Source: Aquisalimonas sp. (GTDB taxonomy: Bacteria; Pseudomonadota; Gammaproteobacteria; Nitrococcales; Aquisalimonadaceae). Taken from it: a stretch of DNA of 5,152 bases. Under the pieces are notes generated by a model. The model was given only the letters and a program-made list of their open reading frames with translations, had not been told where the DNA came from and searched no databases. Location: NCBI GenBank assembly GCA_007133445.1, contig SLMR01000326.1, positions 1-5,152 of the forward strand, given 5' to 3'. Below, piece after piece: positions 1 to 5,152 of the stretch (its first letter is position 1; each line of letters opens with the position of its first letter). The translations under genes were made by a program, and so were the position numbers.

Positions 1-338
1 CCGCGCTGCTGCGTTTCATTCCCTACCTGGGGGTATTCATTACCACGATTCTGCTGGCGATCATTTCCGCCATGCACATGCAGGACCCGCTGATGATGAT
101 GGTGGCACCGCTGGCGTACCTGGCGTTGAGCAGTCTCGTAGGATTCGTCCTGGAGCCCTACATTCATGGTTACCGCATGGACATCAACCCCATCGTGATC
201 TTCCTGGGGATCTTTTTCTGGGGCTGGTTGTGGGGCGGCATCGGCGTTCTGCTGGCGGTCCCGCTGATGACTGTCATCATGGTCGTGCTTCGCCACATCG
301 ACAGCCTGCGACCGGTCTACCGGGTCATTGCCCGCTAA
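1..338 (+). CDS. AI-2E/PerM-family membrane protein, C-terminal part (gene cut by left edge)
   Basis: The reading frame is open from base 3 to the TAA at 336-338, giving the last 111 residues of a longer protein; the start lies outside the window. The visible part begins with an RFIPYLG motif in a hydrophobic stretch. A second hydrophobic segment ends in GFVLEPYIHG, and a long hydrophobic tract follows containing INPIVIF, WGWLWGGIG and LLAVPL. This order (a Pro-Tyr-Leu-Gly loop, Glu-Pro after a helix, Asn-Pro, then a Gly-rich WG.lwG..G segment and a Val-Pro-Leu) is the recognisable C-terminal half of the AI-2E transporter (formerly UPF0118/PerM) family. Those are inner-membrane proteins with about eight helices and usually about 350 residues. 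Family members have been linked to autoinducer-2 export (TqsA) and to Na+(Li+)/H+ antiport, so the substrate cannot be set from this fragment. The short basic tail (LRPVYRVIAR) is probably cytoplasmic. The GST gene follows after 32 bp with no visible terminator between them. Confidence 0.88.
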   Translation, partial: ALLRFIPYLGVFITTILLAIISAMHMQDPLMMMVAPLAYLALSSLVGFVLEPYIHGYRMDINPIVIFLGIFFWGWLWGGIGVLLAVPLMTVIMVVLRHIDSLRPVYRVIAR

Positions 339-357
339 ACCCAGCGTTACGACACTT

Positions 358-363
358 GAGGAG
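358..363 (+). promoter_or_regulatory. Shine-Dalgarno sequence of the GST gene
   Basis: GAGGAG lies 7 nt before the ATG at 371. An in-frame ATG at 365 would leave a spacer of only 1 nt, so this site selects 371 as the start. Confidence 0.75.
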
Positions 364-370
364 AATGCGC

Positions 371-1021
371 ATGTTCAAGCTCTACGGCTTTGCCGTCAGC
401 AACTACTACAACGTGGCCAAGACGGCCCTGCTGGAGAAGGGGCTGGAATTCGAGGAAGTCACCGCGTGGACGCCGTTGCAGGGTGAGCTGCTGCGCAAGA
501 GCCCCATGGGCAAGGTACCGTTCCTCGAAACCGATCAGGGCGTATTCACCGAGGCGCAGGTCATCCTCGATTTCCTCGAGGAGCACACCCCCGAGCCCGC
601 ACTTCTGCCGCTGGATCCGTTCCATCGCGCCAAGGCCCGGGAGATCGGGCGGGTGATCGAGCTGTACATGGAACTTCCCGCGCGCCGTGTCTATCCGGAG
701 GCATTTTTCGGTAGCTCGGTGAGCGAGGAGACGAAGCGGGAGGCGGCGGAGGTGCTGCGGCGTGGTGCCGATGCTCTGGCCGCGCTGGCGTCTTTCGACG
801 GCCCCCTGGATGGTCGGGCCTTCGGCCAGGCAGACATTGTGGCGGCCATGCACCTGCCACTGCTCCGGGACGCCGGGCGCAAGATTCTGGACGTGGACGT
901 CTACGAGCAGTTGCCGGGCGTCAAGGAGTACCTGGCAGGTATGCGCGAACGCCCGTCCATCGCCCGGGTGATGGCGGACCAGAAGGCTGGCATGGAGGCG
1001 TTTCTCAAGCGCAAGGGCTGA
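371..1021 (+). CDS. Glutathione S-transferase family protein
   Basis: The product has 216 residues, a normal length for a cytosolic GST. The N-terminal thioredoxin-like domain (about 1-77) starts MFKLYGFAVSNYYN, with Ser10 in the place where bacterial GSTs carry the Ser/Cys/Tyr that activates the glutathione thiol. It continues with SPMGKVPFL (44-52), where Pro50 is the family's cis-proline, and TEAQVILDFLEE (60-71). The rest (about 85-216) is an all-helical C-terminal domain. Its AFGQADIVAAMHLPLL segment corresponds to the conserved fold-capping motif of GST C-domains (usually written as S/T..D). The family conjugates glutathione to electrophiles or acts as a thiol transferase or peroxidase in the cytoplasm; the substrate here is unknown. 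One oddity is that the usual Glu/Gln-Ser pair binding the gamma-glutamyl group reads Glu61-Ala62. The start at 371 is chosen by its Shine-Dalgarno spacing; longer in-frame starts run back into the upstream gene. The gene probably shares a transcript with the membrane protein before it and converges on truC. Confidence 0.9.
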   Translation: MFKLYGFAVSNYYNVAKTALLEKGLEFEEVTAWTPLQGELLRKSPMGKVPFLETDQGVFTEAQVILDFLEEHTPEPALLPLDPFHRAKAREIGRVIELYMELPARRVYPEAFFGSSVSEETKREAAEVLRRGADALAALASFDGPLDGRAFGQADIVAAMHLPLLRDAGRKILDVDVYEQLPGVKEYLAGMRERPSIARVMADQKAGMEAFLKRKG

Positions 1022-1733
1022 GGGCCGCCTTGCTGCCCTCGTCCGGCACGGTCGGCCACCCGAGGTAAGTGCCGGCCTCCATGAAGGCCTGGGGCAGGGG
1101 GGCGTGCACCTGTAGCATCTCCCCGGTGCGGGGGTGGGGTAGGGTGAGGGTGCGCGCCATGAGCATCAGCCGGTGAATGCCGAGCTGTTCGCGAAAGGCG
1201 CGGTTCTGTTTGCCGTCGCCATGCGTGGTATCGCCGATGACCGGATGCGCGATGTGGGCGCAGTGCCGCCGGATCTGGTGCAGTCGGCCGGTGAGCGGTT
1301 CCACGTCCAGCAGCGAGTAGCGTGCCGTGGGATACGGCCCGGCGGGGAATGGTGCCTCCGCCTGGTGCAATGTCCGGAACCGCGTGCGCGCCGGTCGTGC
1401 CGGTTTGTGGGGGGCCTGGCGCAGGGGGCGATCGATCTCCCCCTGCGCAGGCGCGTGGCCGCGCACCAGGGCGAGATAGCGCTTGCGGGCGCTGCCGTCG
1501 TTGAACATGGTCTGGAGCGTCCGGGTGGTGTCCGCATCGTAGGCGAACAGGAGGACGCCCGAGGTGGGACGGTCGAGCCGGTGCACCGGATTGACGCGCC
1601 GCCCGAGCTGATCGCGGACCTGCTGCACCGCCGCGTCGTCGGACTCCGCGATACGGGTGCGGTGCACAAGAAGGCCGGCCGGCTTGTCCACGGCCACCAG
1701 CGTCTCGTCCTGATAGAGAATGGTCACGCTCAT
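1005..1733 (-). CDS. truC: tRNA pseudouridine synthase, TruC type (RluA family)
   Basis: The product has 242 residues, starts at ATG (1733-1731) and stops at TGA (1007-1005); E. coli TruC is about 260. It opens with ILYQDETLVAVDKPAGLLVH, the RluA-family motif I, followed by the catalytic motif HRLDRPTSGVLL with the expected catalytic Asp at residue 54. Further on come RKRYLALVRG, a LTGRLHQIRRH motif and HPVIGDTTHGDGKQNR, a segment typical of TruC rather than RluA, RluC or RluD. There is no S4 domain in front, as expected for TruC. The known family role is isomerising U65 to pseudouridine in the T-stem of certain tRNAs (tRNA-Ile1 and tRNA-Asp in E. coli), in the cytoplasm. The frame stays open upstream of 1733, but that part has no family similarity and runs across the opposite-strand gene, so 1733 is the best start. 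No Shine-Dalgarno sequence precedes it. The exact tRNA target is inferred from family membership only. Confidence 0.9.
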   Translation of the reverse strand: MSVTILYQDETLVAVDKPAGLLVHRTRIAESDDAAVQQVRDQLGRRVNPVHRLDRPTSGVLLFAYDADTTRTLQTMFNDGSARKRYLALVRGHAPAQGEIDRPLRQAPHKPARPARTRFRTLHQAEAPFPAGPYPTARYSLLDVEPLTGRLHQIRRHCAHIAHPVIGDTTHGDGKQNRAFREQLGIHRLMLMARTLTLPHPRTGEMLQVHAPLPQAFMEAGTYLGWPTVPDEGSKAALSPCA

Positions 1734-1956
1734 GGGGCGCGAGTCTACCGCACTCTGCCGGTCCGATCGCGATTCAGGCGCAGTAACTGGAATATCGAGC
1801 CGGCCATGCCTTCGCAGGAACCGGGAAGTCATCGGCGACGGAGCGGCGATTCGCTGAAGCTGTAGGGCCCCACTGGGTGAGGGGCACTGAACCCGCTTGC
1901 CTGGATCTGTACCATGACGGTCGGGTGTATGGCCGTGGACCGGGAGCGTTGAACCC
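1734..1956. other. Divergent intergenic region between truC and the membrane-protein operon
   Basis: This 223-bp region should hold promoters for both flanking transcripts. No clear -35/-10 pair can be made out on the plus strand. On the minus strand, TAGACT (revcomp of 1742-1747) lies 8 nt before the truC ATG and matches four of six positions of the -10 consensus, without a good -35. A short inverted repeat (GCCCC at 1867-1871, GGGGC at 1881-1885, 9-nt loop) is too weak to call. A 12-codon frame (ATG 1914, stop 1950-1952) ends 4 nt before the next gene but has no clear ribosome site. I see no tRNA, riboswitch or repeat here. Confidence 0.5.
1942..1946 (+). promoter_or_regulatory. Shine-Dalgarno sequence of the membrane-protein gene
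   Basis: GGGAG lies 10 nt before the ATG at 1957. The spacing is slightly long, but it is the only purine-rich site near this start and supports 1957 over nearby alternatives. Confidence 0.5.
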
Positions 1957-2616
1957 ATGAGCACCGCAGAGGCGACGCAGCAGAGCTGGATGACGGCGGA
2001 CCCACTGCTTCGCCGGGCGGCAGCGGCGTTCACCGTCTGGATGATATTCTGGACAACCGTGATCCTCTGGGCGTACGGGCCCCAGAACTTTCTCTGGCTG
2101 TGCAACATTGCCCAGTTCATCGTTCTGTACAGCCTCTGGACCGGCAATCGCCTGCTGTTGTCGAGCCAGGCCGGGACGGTGGTGTTTGTAGGCCTCTTCT
2201 GGACGCCGGATTTCCTCCTGGGAGCTGCCAGTGGCGGGGCCTGGGCCGCATTCACCGAGTACATGTTCAACCCGGAACGGCCATTTCTGGCCCGGGCAAC
2301 GTCTCTCTATCACATTTTCCTGCCCATCCTGATCCTCTGGGCACTGCACCGCATCGGCTACGATCATCGCGGGCCGTGGTTGCAGACGGCGCTGGCTGTC
2401 GTGGTCCTGCCTGCCACGTGGCTGTTCACCGAGGCGGAGCGCAACGTCAACTGGCTGACGGAACCTGCGGGCGTGGAGCAGGTGTGGATGTCGGATCCAG
2501 TCTTTGTGCTGGTCATGCTGGTGCTCTATCCTTTGCTTCTTTTCTGGCCCGGGCACGGGCTGGTGCTTCTGGTCAGGCGGCTGCTCACCCGGCTCGGGAA
2601 GCCCCCCGCCGCCTGA
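1957..2616 (+). CDS. Conserved multi-pass membrane protein of unknown function
   Basis: The product has 219 residues and is strongly hydrophobic. About six membrane segments are visible, at roughly residues 24-40, 45-62, 72-90, 116-133, 142-158 and 181-205. There is no signal peptide; the first 20 residues are polar and probably cytoplasmic. Polar residues inside or next to the helices stand out: FLWLCNIAQF (45-54), TEYMFNPE (100-107), SLYHIFLP (116-123, His119), HRIGYD (131-136), and FTEAERNVNW (157-166) in a loop. I recall similar Cys-Asn-Ile, His and Asn-x-Asn-Trp patterns in unnamed bacterial integral membrane proteins, but I know no established function. The buried Cys, Asn and His residues could serve in cofactor or metal binding, but that is a guess. 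The gene begins a plus-strand cluster, and the ABC exporter starts 24 bp after its stop, so the two are probably co-transcribed. It is not itself a recognisable ABC transporter subunit. Confidence 0.8.
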   Translation: MSTAEATQQSWMTADPLLRRAAAAFTVWMIFWTTVILWAYGPQNFLWLCNIAQFIVLYSLWTGNRLLLSSQAGTVVFVGLFWTPDFLLGAASGGAWAAFTEYMFNPERPFLARATSLYHIFLPILILWALHRIGYDHRGPWLQTALAVVVLPATWLFTEAERNVNWLTEPAGVEQVWMSDPVFVLVMLVLYPLLLFWPGHGLVLLVRRLLTRLGKPPAA

Positions 2617-2629
2617 GACGACGTCTGGG

Positions 2630-2637
2630 AAGGGGAG
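2630..2637 (+). promoter_or_regulatory. Shine-Dalgarno sequence supporting the GTG start of the exporter
   Basis: AAGGGGAG lies just before the GTG at 2641, with AAGG ending 7 nt upstream of it. No ATG in this frame occurs near the N-terminus, so this site decides the start. Confidence 0.65.
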
Positions 2638-2640
2638 CGA

Positions 2641-4449
2641 GTGCGTTCATCCGGAGCGACCACGGCGGATGCCGGCGTGCGTGCCAACTGGGGCATCATC
2701 CGCAGCCTGTTGCCGTATCTGGTGGAATTCCGGGGGCGCGTCGTTCTGGCGGTGGCCTTCCTGGTCCTGGCCAAGGTGGCCAACGTGCTGGTGCCCGTGG
2801 CGCTGAAGTTCCTGGTGGACACCCTGGAGGAACGCGGCGAGGAGATGGCGCTGGTGCTGCCACTGGCGCTAGTAGTGGGCTACGGTCTGCTGCGTTTCGG
2901 CGCCACGTTCTTCGGTGAACTGAGGGATGCCGTGTTCGCGCGGGTTGCCGAGCGCGCCATGCGGCGGGCATCCCTGGAAGTCTTCCGACACCTGCACCGG
3001 TTGCAGTTGTCCTTCCATCTCTCCCGGCAGACCGGCGCCCTGGCCCGGGATATCGAGCGCGGCACCAACGGCATGAGCTTCCTGCTGCGCTTCATGCTGT
3101 TCAACATTGTGCCCACGCTGCTCGAGATCGGCATGGTGGCGGTGATCCTGTTCGTGGCCTTCAGTCCCGGTTTCGTGGTCACGGTCATTGCCGCCGTTGC
3201 CGTCTATATCGCGTTCTCGGTGGCAGTCACCGAGTGGCGGACGCGTTTCGTGCGCGAGGCCAACACCATGGACAACCGCTCCAATACCCGCGCGGTGGAC
3301 AGCCTGCTCAACTACGAGACGGTGAAGTACTTCAACAACGAGGCCTGGGAGGCTGAGCGCTACGACCGGGATCTCGCCGCCTGGGAGGCGGCACGCATGA
3401 AGAACCGGCTCTCGCTGGCCGCACTGAACTCCGGTCAGGCCCTGATCATCGCCGGCGCCATCACGGTGATGATGACCATGGCCACCATCCAGGTGAGCAG
3501 CGGTGACATGAGCATGGGGGATCTGGTCATGGTGAACGCCTACATGATCCAGTTGTTCATGCCGCTCAACGTGCTCGGTTTCGTGTATCGGGAAATTCGC
3601 CAGGCCCTGGTGGACATCGAGCGCATGTTCGGGCTGCTGAACGAGGACGCCGCCGTGCGCGATCGAGCCGACGCGACGGCTCTTCGGCCGGACGGCGGTG
3701 CCGTGAGCTTCGACGGTGTGGACTTCGCCTACCAGCCGGACCGCCCCATCCTGCGGGACGTCAGCTTCGATATCCCCTCCGGCGCAAAGGTGGCGGTGGT
3801 CGGGCCCAGTGGTGCCGGCAAATCCACCCTGGCCCGGCTGCTGTTCCGGTTCTACGACGTGGATGCAGGTGCCGTGCGGATCAACGGCCAGGATGTCCGT
3901 GACGTGACCCAGGACAGCCTTCGCTCGGCCATCGGTGTGGTGCCCCAGGACACGGTGCTGTTCAACGACACCATCCGCTACAACATCGCCTATGGCCAGC
4001 CGGAGGCCAGTGATGATGCGATTCTCCGCGCCGTGCGGCTGGCGGACCTCGACGATTTCATCGCCCGGCTGCCGGAGGGCCTGGAGACGCGGGTGGGTGA
4101 GCGGGGGCTGAAGGTCTCCGGCGGTGAGAAGCAGCGGATCGCCATCGCCCGGGTTCTGCTCAAGGATCCGCCCATCCTGGTGCTGGATGAGGCCACCTCG
4201 TCTCTGGATTCCGCCTCCGAGCAGGCCATCCTGCACGCGCTGAACACCGTGGCCCGGCAACGGACCACCCTGGCCATCGCCCACCGCCTGTCCACCATCC
4301 GCGATGCCGATCGCATCGTCGTTCTCGACCAGGGGAGGGTGGTGGAACAGGGGCATCACGACAGCCTGCTGGCGGCCGGTGGCGTCTACGCCGCGCTGTG
4401 GCACCAGCAGCAGGCGATCAGCGTGGCGGATGACGGGGATTCGGCGTGA
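2641..4449 (+). CDS. ABC exporter of the ATM1/HMT1 type (fused permease and ATPase half-transporter)
   Basis: The product has 602 residues, the normal length for an Atm1-like half-transporter that works as a homodimer in the inner membrane. The permease domain covers about 20-330, with six helices near 34-58, 70-92, 150-173, 177-196, 261-283 and 294-316. The ATPase domain covers about 350-590 and is intact: A-loop Tyr364, Walker A GPSGAGKST (388-396), Q-loop Gln436, signature VSGGEKQ (492-498), Walker B ILVLDE (512-517) with catalytic Glu517, and H-loop His548. The subfamily is shown by TEWRTRF (197-203), NYETVKYFNNE (224-234), LNSGQ (262-266) and LGFVYREIRQ (312-321). These are hallmarks of ATM1/ABCB7/HMT1 proteins, and the Arg and Asn/Gln residues correspond to those that contact glutathione in solved Atm1 structures. 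Family members export glutathione persulfides or oxidised or metal-bound glutathione, serving Fe-S metabolism or metal tolerance; the substrate here is inferred. It starts at GTG, and its stop overlaps the next gene. Confidence 0.93.
   Translation: MRSSGATTADAGVRANWGIIRSLLPYLVEFRGRVVLAVAFLVLAKVANVLVPVALKFLVDTLEERGEEMALVLPLALVVGYGLLRFGATFFGELRDAVFARVAERAMRRASLEVFRHLHRLQLSFHLSRQTGALARDIERGTNGMSFLLRFMLFNIVPTLLEIGMVAVILFVAFSPGFVVTVIAAVAVYIAFSVAVTEWRTRFVREANTMDNRSNTRAVDSLLNYETVKYFNNEAWEAERYDRDLAAWEAARMKNRLSLAALNSGQALIIAGAITVMMTMATIQVSSGDMSMGDLVMVNAYMIQLFMPLNVLGFVYREIRQALVDIERMFGLLNEDAAVRDRADATALRPDGGAVSFDGVDFAYQPDRPILRDVSFDIPSGAKVAVVGPSGAGKSTLARLLFRFYDVDAGAVRINGQDVRDVTQDSLRSAIGVVPQDTVLFNDTIRYNIAYGQPEASDDAILRAVRLADLDDFIARLPEGLETRVGERGLKVSGGEKQRIAIARVLLKDPPILVLDEATSSLDSASEQAILHALNTVARQRTTLAIAHRLSTIRDADRIVVLDQGRVVEQGHHDSLLAAGGVYAALWHQQQAISVADDGDSA
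4435..4439 (+). promoter_or_regulatory. Shine-Dalgarno sequence of the flavoprotein gene
   Basis: GGGGA lies 6 nt before the GTG at 4446, inside the last codons of the exporter gene. It supports the overlapping GTG start. Confidence 0.5.
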
Positions 4450-5152
4450 GTCACTACGATGTGCTCGTGATCGGCGGCGGCGCTGCCGGTCTGTTCTGCG
4501 CGGCGCTGGCCGGGCAACGCGGGCGCCGCGTGCTGGTCCTGGAGCACACCAGCAAGGTGGGGCGCAAGATCCTCATGTCCGGAGGCGGCCGCTGCAACTT
4601 CACCAACATGTACAGTGCCCCGGAACACTTCCTCGGTGCTAATCCGCACTTTCATAAATCAGCCCTAAGCCGCTACACACCCTGGGATTTCATCGGGCTG
4701 GTCGAGGGCCATGGCATTGCCTATCACGAAAAGACCCTGGGCCAGCTTTTCTGTGACGGCAAGGCTCGGGCCATTGTCGACATGCTGCTGGCCGAGTGCC
4801 GTGCCGGCGGTGTGACCATCGAAACCGGCACTTCGGTGGAGACGGTGGAGGGGGACAGTCCCTTCCGCGTGCGCACCAGTGCCGGGAGCCACACGGTTGA
4901 GTCGGTGGTGGTGGCCACCGGCGGCCTGTCGATCCCGCGCATGGGCGCCACGGACTTCGGTCATCGTCTCGCCCGGCAATACGGCCTGGCCCTGCGCCCC
5001 ACGCGCCCGGCACTGGTGCCGCTGGTGCTGGACCGGACAACAATGAACGGCCTTGGCGACCTGGCCGGCACGGCCCTGGACGCCTCGGTGGCAGCCGGCG
5101 ACGCGGCATTCCGGGAGAGCATTCTCGTCACCCACCGAGGCCTCAGTGGCCC
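4446..5152 (+). CDS. BaiN/YhiN/HI0933-family FAD-dependent oxidoreductase, N-terminal part (cut by right edge)
   Basis: The frame is open from GTG 4446 to the right edge, giving 235 complete codons; family members have about 390-410 residues. It opens YDVLVIGGGAAGLFCA, a Rossmann dinucleotide-binding motif (GGGAAG) for the FAD ADP moiety. VGRKILMSGGGRCNFTN follows at about residues 38-54 and is the signature of this family. Further on are KTLGQLFCDGKARAIVDML, the second FAD-binding motif VVVATGGLSIPRMGATDFG, and the family motif ILVTHRGLSG just before the edge. Proteins of this type are soluble flavoproteins related to E. coli YhiN; BaiN was reported to act in bile-acid dehydroxylation. For most members, including this one, the substrate is unknown. 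The GTG overlaps the exporter stop as GTGA, so translation is probably coupled. Nothing in the visible part suggests a frameshift or a lost cofactor motif. Confidence 0.92.
   Translation, partial: MSHYDVLVIGGGAAGLFCAALAGQRGRRVLVLEHTSKVGRKILMSGGGRCNFTNMYSAPEHFLGANPHFHKSALSRYTPWDFIGLVEGHGIAYHEKTLGQLFCDGKARAIVDMLLAECRAGGVTIETGTSVETVEGDSPFRVRTSAGSHTVESVVVATGGLSIPRMGATDFGHRLARQYGLALRPTRPALVPLVLDRTTMNGLGDLAGTALDASVAAGDAAFRESILVTHRGLSG

Noticed and set aside
230..370. An N-terminally extended GST starting at the ATG at 230.
   Set aside because: The extension overlaps the end of the AI-2E-family gene in another frame and has no GST similarity. The Shine-Dalgarno site at 358-363 fits the start at 371.
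1173..1865. A 230-codon plus-strand frame opposite truC, running into the intergenic region.
   Set aside because: It is antisense to a clearly recognised gene and matches no known family. Its last 19 codons after ATG 1806 lack a ribosome site.
1867..1885. Inverted repeat GCCCC...GGGGC with a 9-nt loop, as a terminator or operator.
   Set aside because: A five-pair stem without a U-run, not next to a gene end, is expected by chance in GC-rich DNA.
1897..1933. TTGCCT (1897-1902) and TATGGC (1928-1933) as a promoter for the operon.
   Set aside because: The spacing is about 25 bp instead of 16-18 and both hexamers match poorly.
1914..1952. A 12-codon frame ending 4 nt before the membrane-protein start, as a possible leader peptide.
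   Set aside because: There is no clear Shine-Dalgarno sequence, regulatory codon run or alternative hairpins to support attenuation. Such short frames are common by chance.
1734..2270. The truC frame stays open upstream to an ATG at 2270, which would give a 421-residue protein.
   Set aside because: The extra 179 residues show no family similarity and are antisense to the membrane-protein gene. RluA-family similarity starts right at the ATG at 1733.
2869..4404. A 511-codon open frame on the minus strand opposite the ABC exporter.
   Set aside because: It is a shadow frame of a GC-rich gene. The product is rich in His, Gln and Gly with no recognisable domain, while the plus-strand frame has every ABC motif intact.

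Overview
The window is a piece of chromosome from a GC-rich bacterium (roughly 60-65% GC by eye), most likely a gammaproteobacterium. The main pointer is a TruC-type tRNA pseudouridine synthase, a branch of the RluA family best known from gammaproteobacteria. A glutathione S-transferase and an ATM1/HMT1-type exporter fit a glutathione-using proteobacterium. I cannot name a genus. There are no tRNA or rRNA genes, insertion sequences, CRISPR arrays or phage genes. The DNA is densely coding and looks like ordinary chromosomal backbone.

Layout, left to right. (1) 1-338, plus strand: the C-terminal end of an AI-2E/PerM-family multi-pass membrane protein. (2) 371-1021, plus: a glutathione S-transferase-like protein 32 bp downstream, probably in the same transcript. 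(3) 1005-1733, minus: a TruC-like tRNA pseudouridine synthase whose 3' end overlaps the 3' end of the GST gene by 17 bp. (4) 1734-1956: a divergent intergenic stretch with no convincing promoter pair. (5) 1957-2616, plus: an uncharacterised membrane protein with about six transmembrane segments. (6) 2641-4449, plus: a complete half-size ABC exporter of the ATM1/HMT1 type, starting at GTG. (7) 4446 to the right edge, plus: the N-terminal about 60% of a BaiN/YhiN/HI0933-family flavoprotein, starting at a GTG that overlaps the exporter stop codon (GTGA).

Genes 5-7 form a tight plus-strand cluster (24-bp gap, then a 4-bp overlap) and are very likely one operon. The exporter family moves glutathione-linked or persulfide compounds or metal conjugates across the inner membrane, and the flavoprotein is a soluble redox-type enzyme. 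The membrane protein that leads the cluster is the least understood gene. The nearby GST gives a second, loose glutathione link, but the oppositely oriented truC gene separates it from the cluster.

I found no convincing new system. The points worth a second look are the unknown membrane protein tied to the ATM1-like exporter, the GST with an altered glutathione-contact motif, and the possible leaderless start of the truC-like gene.
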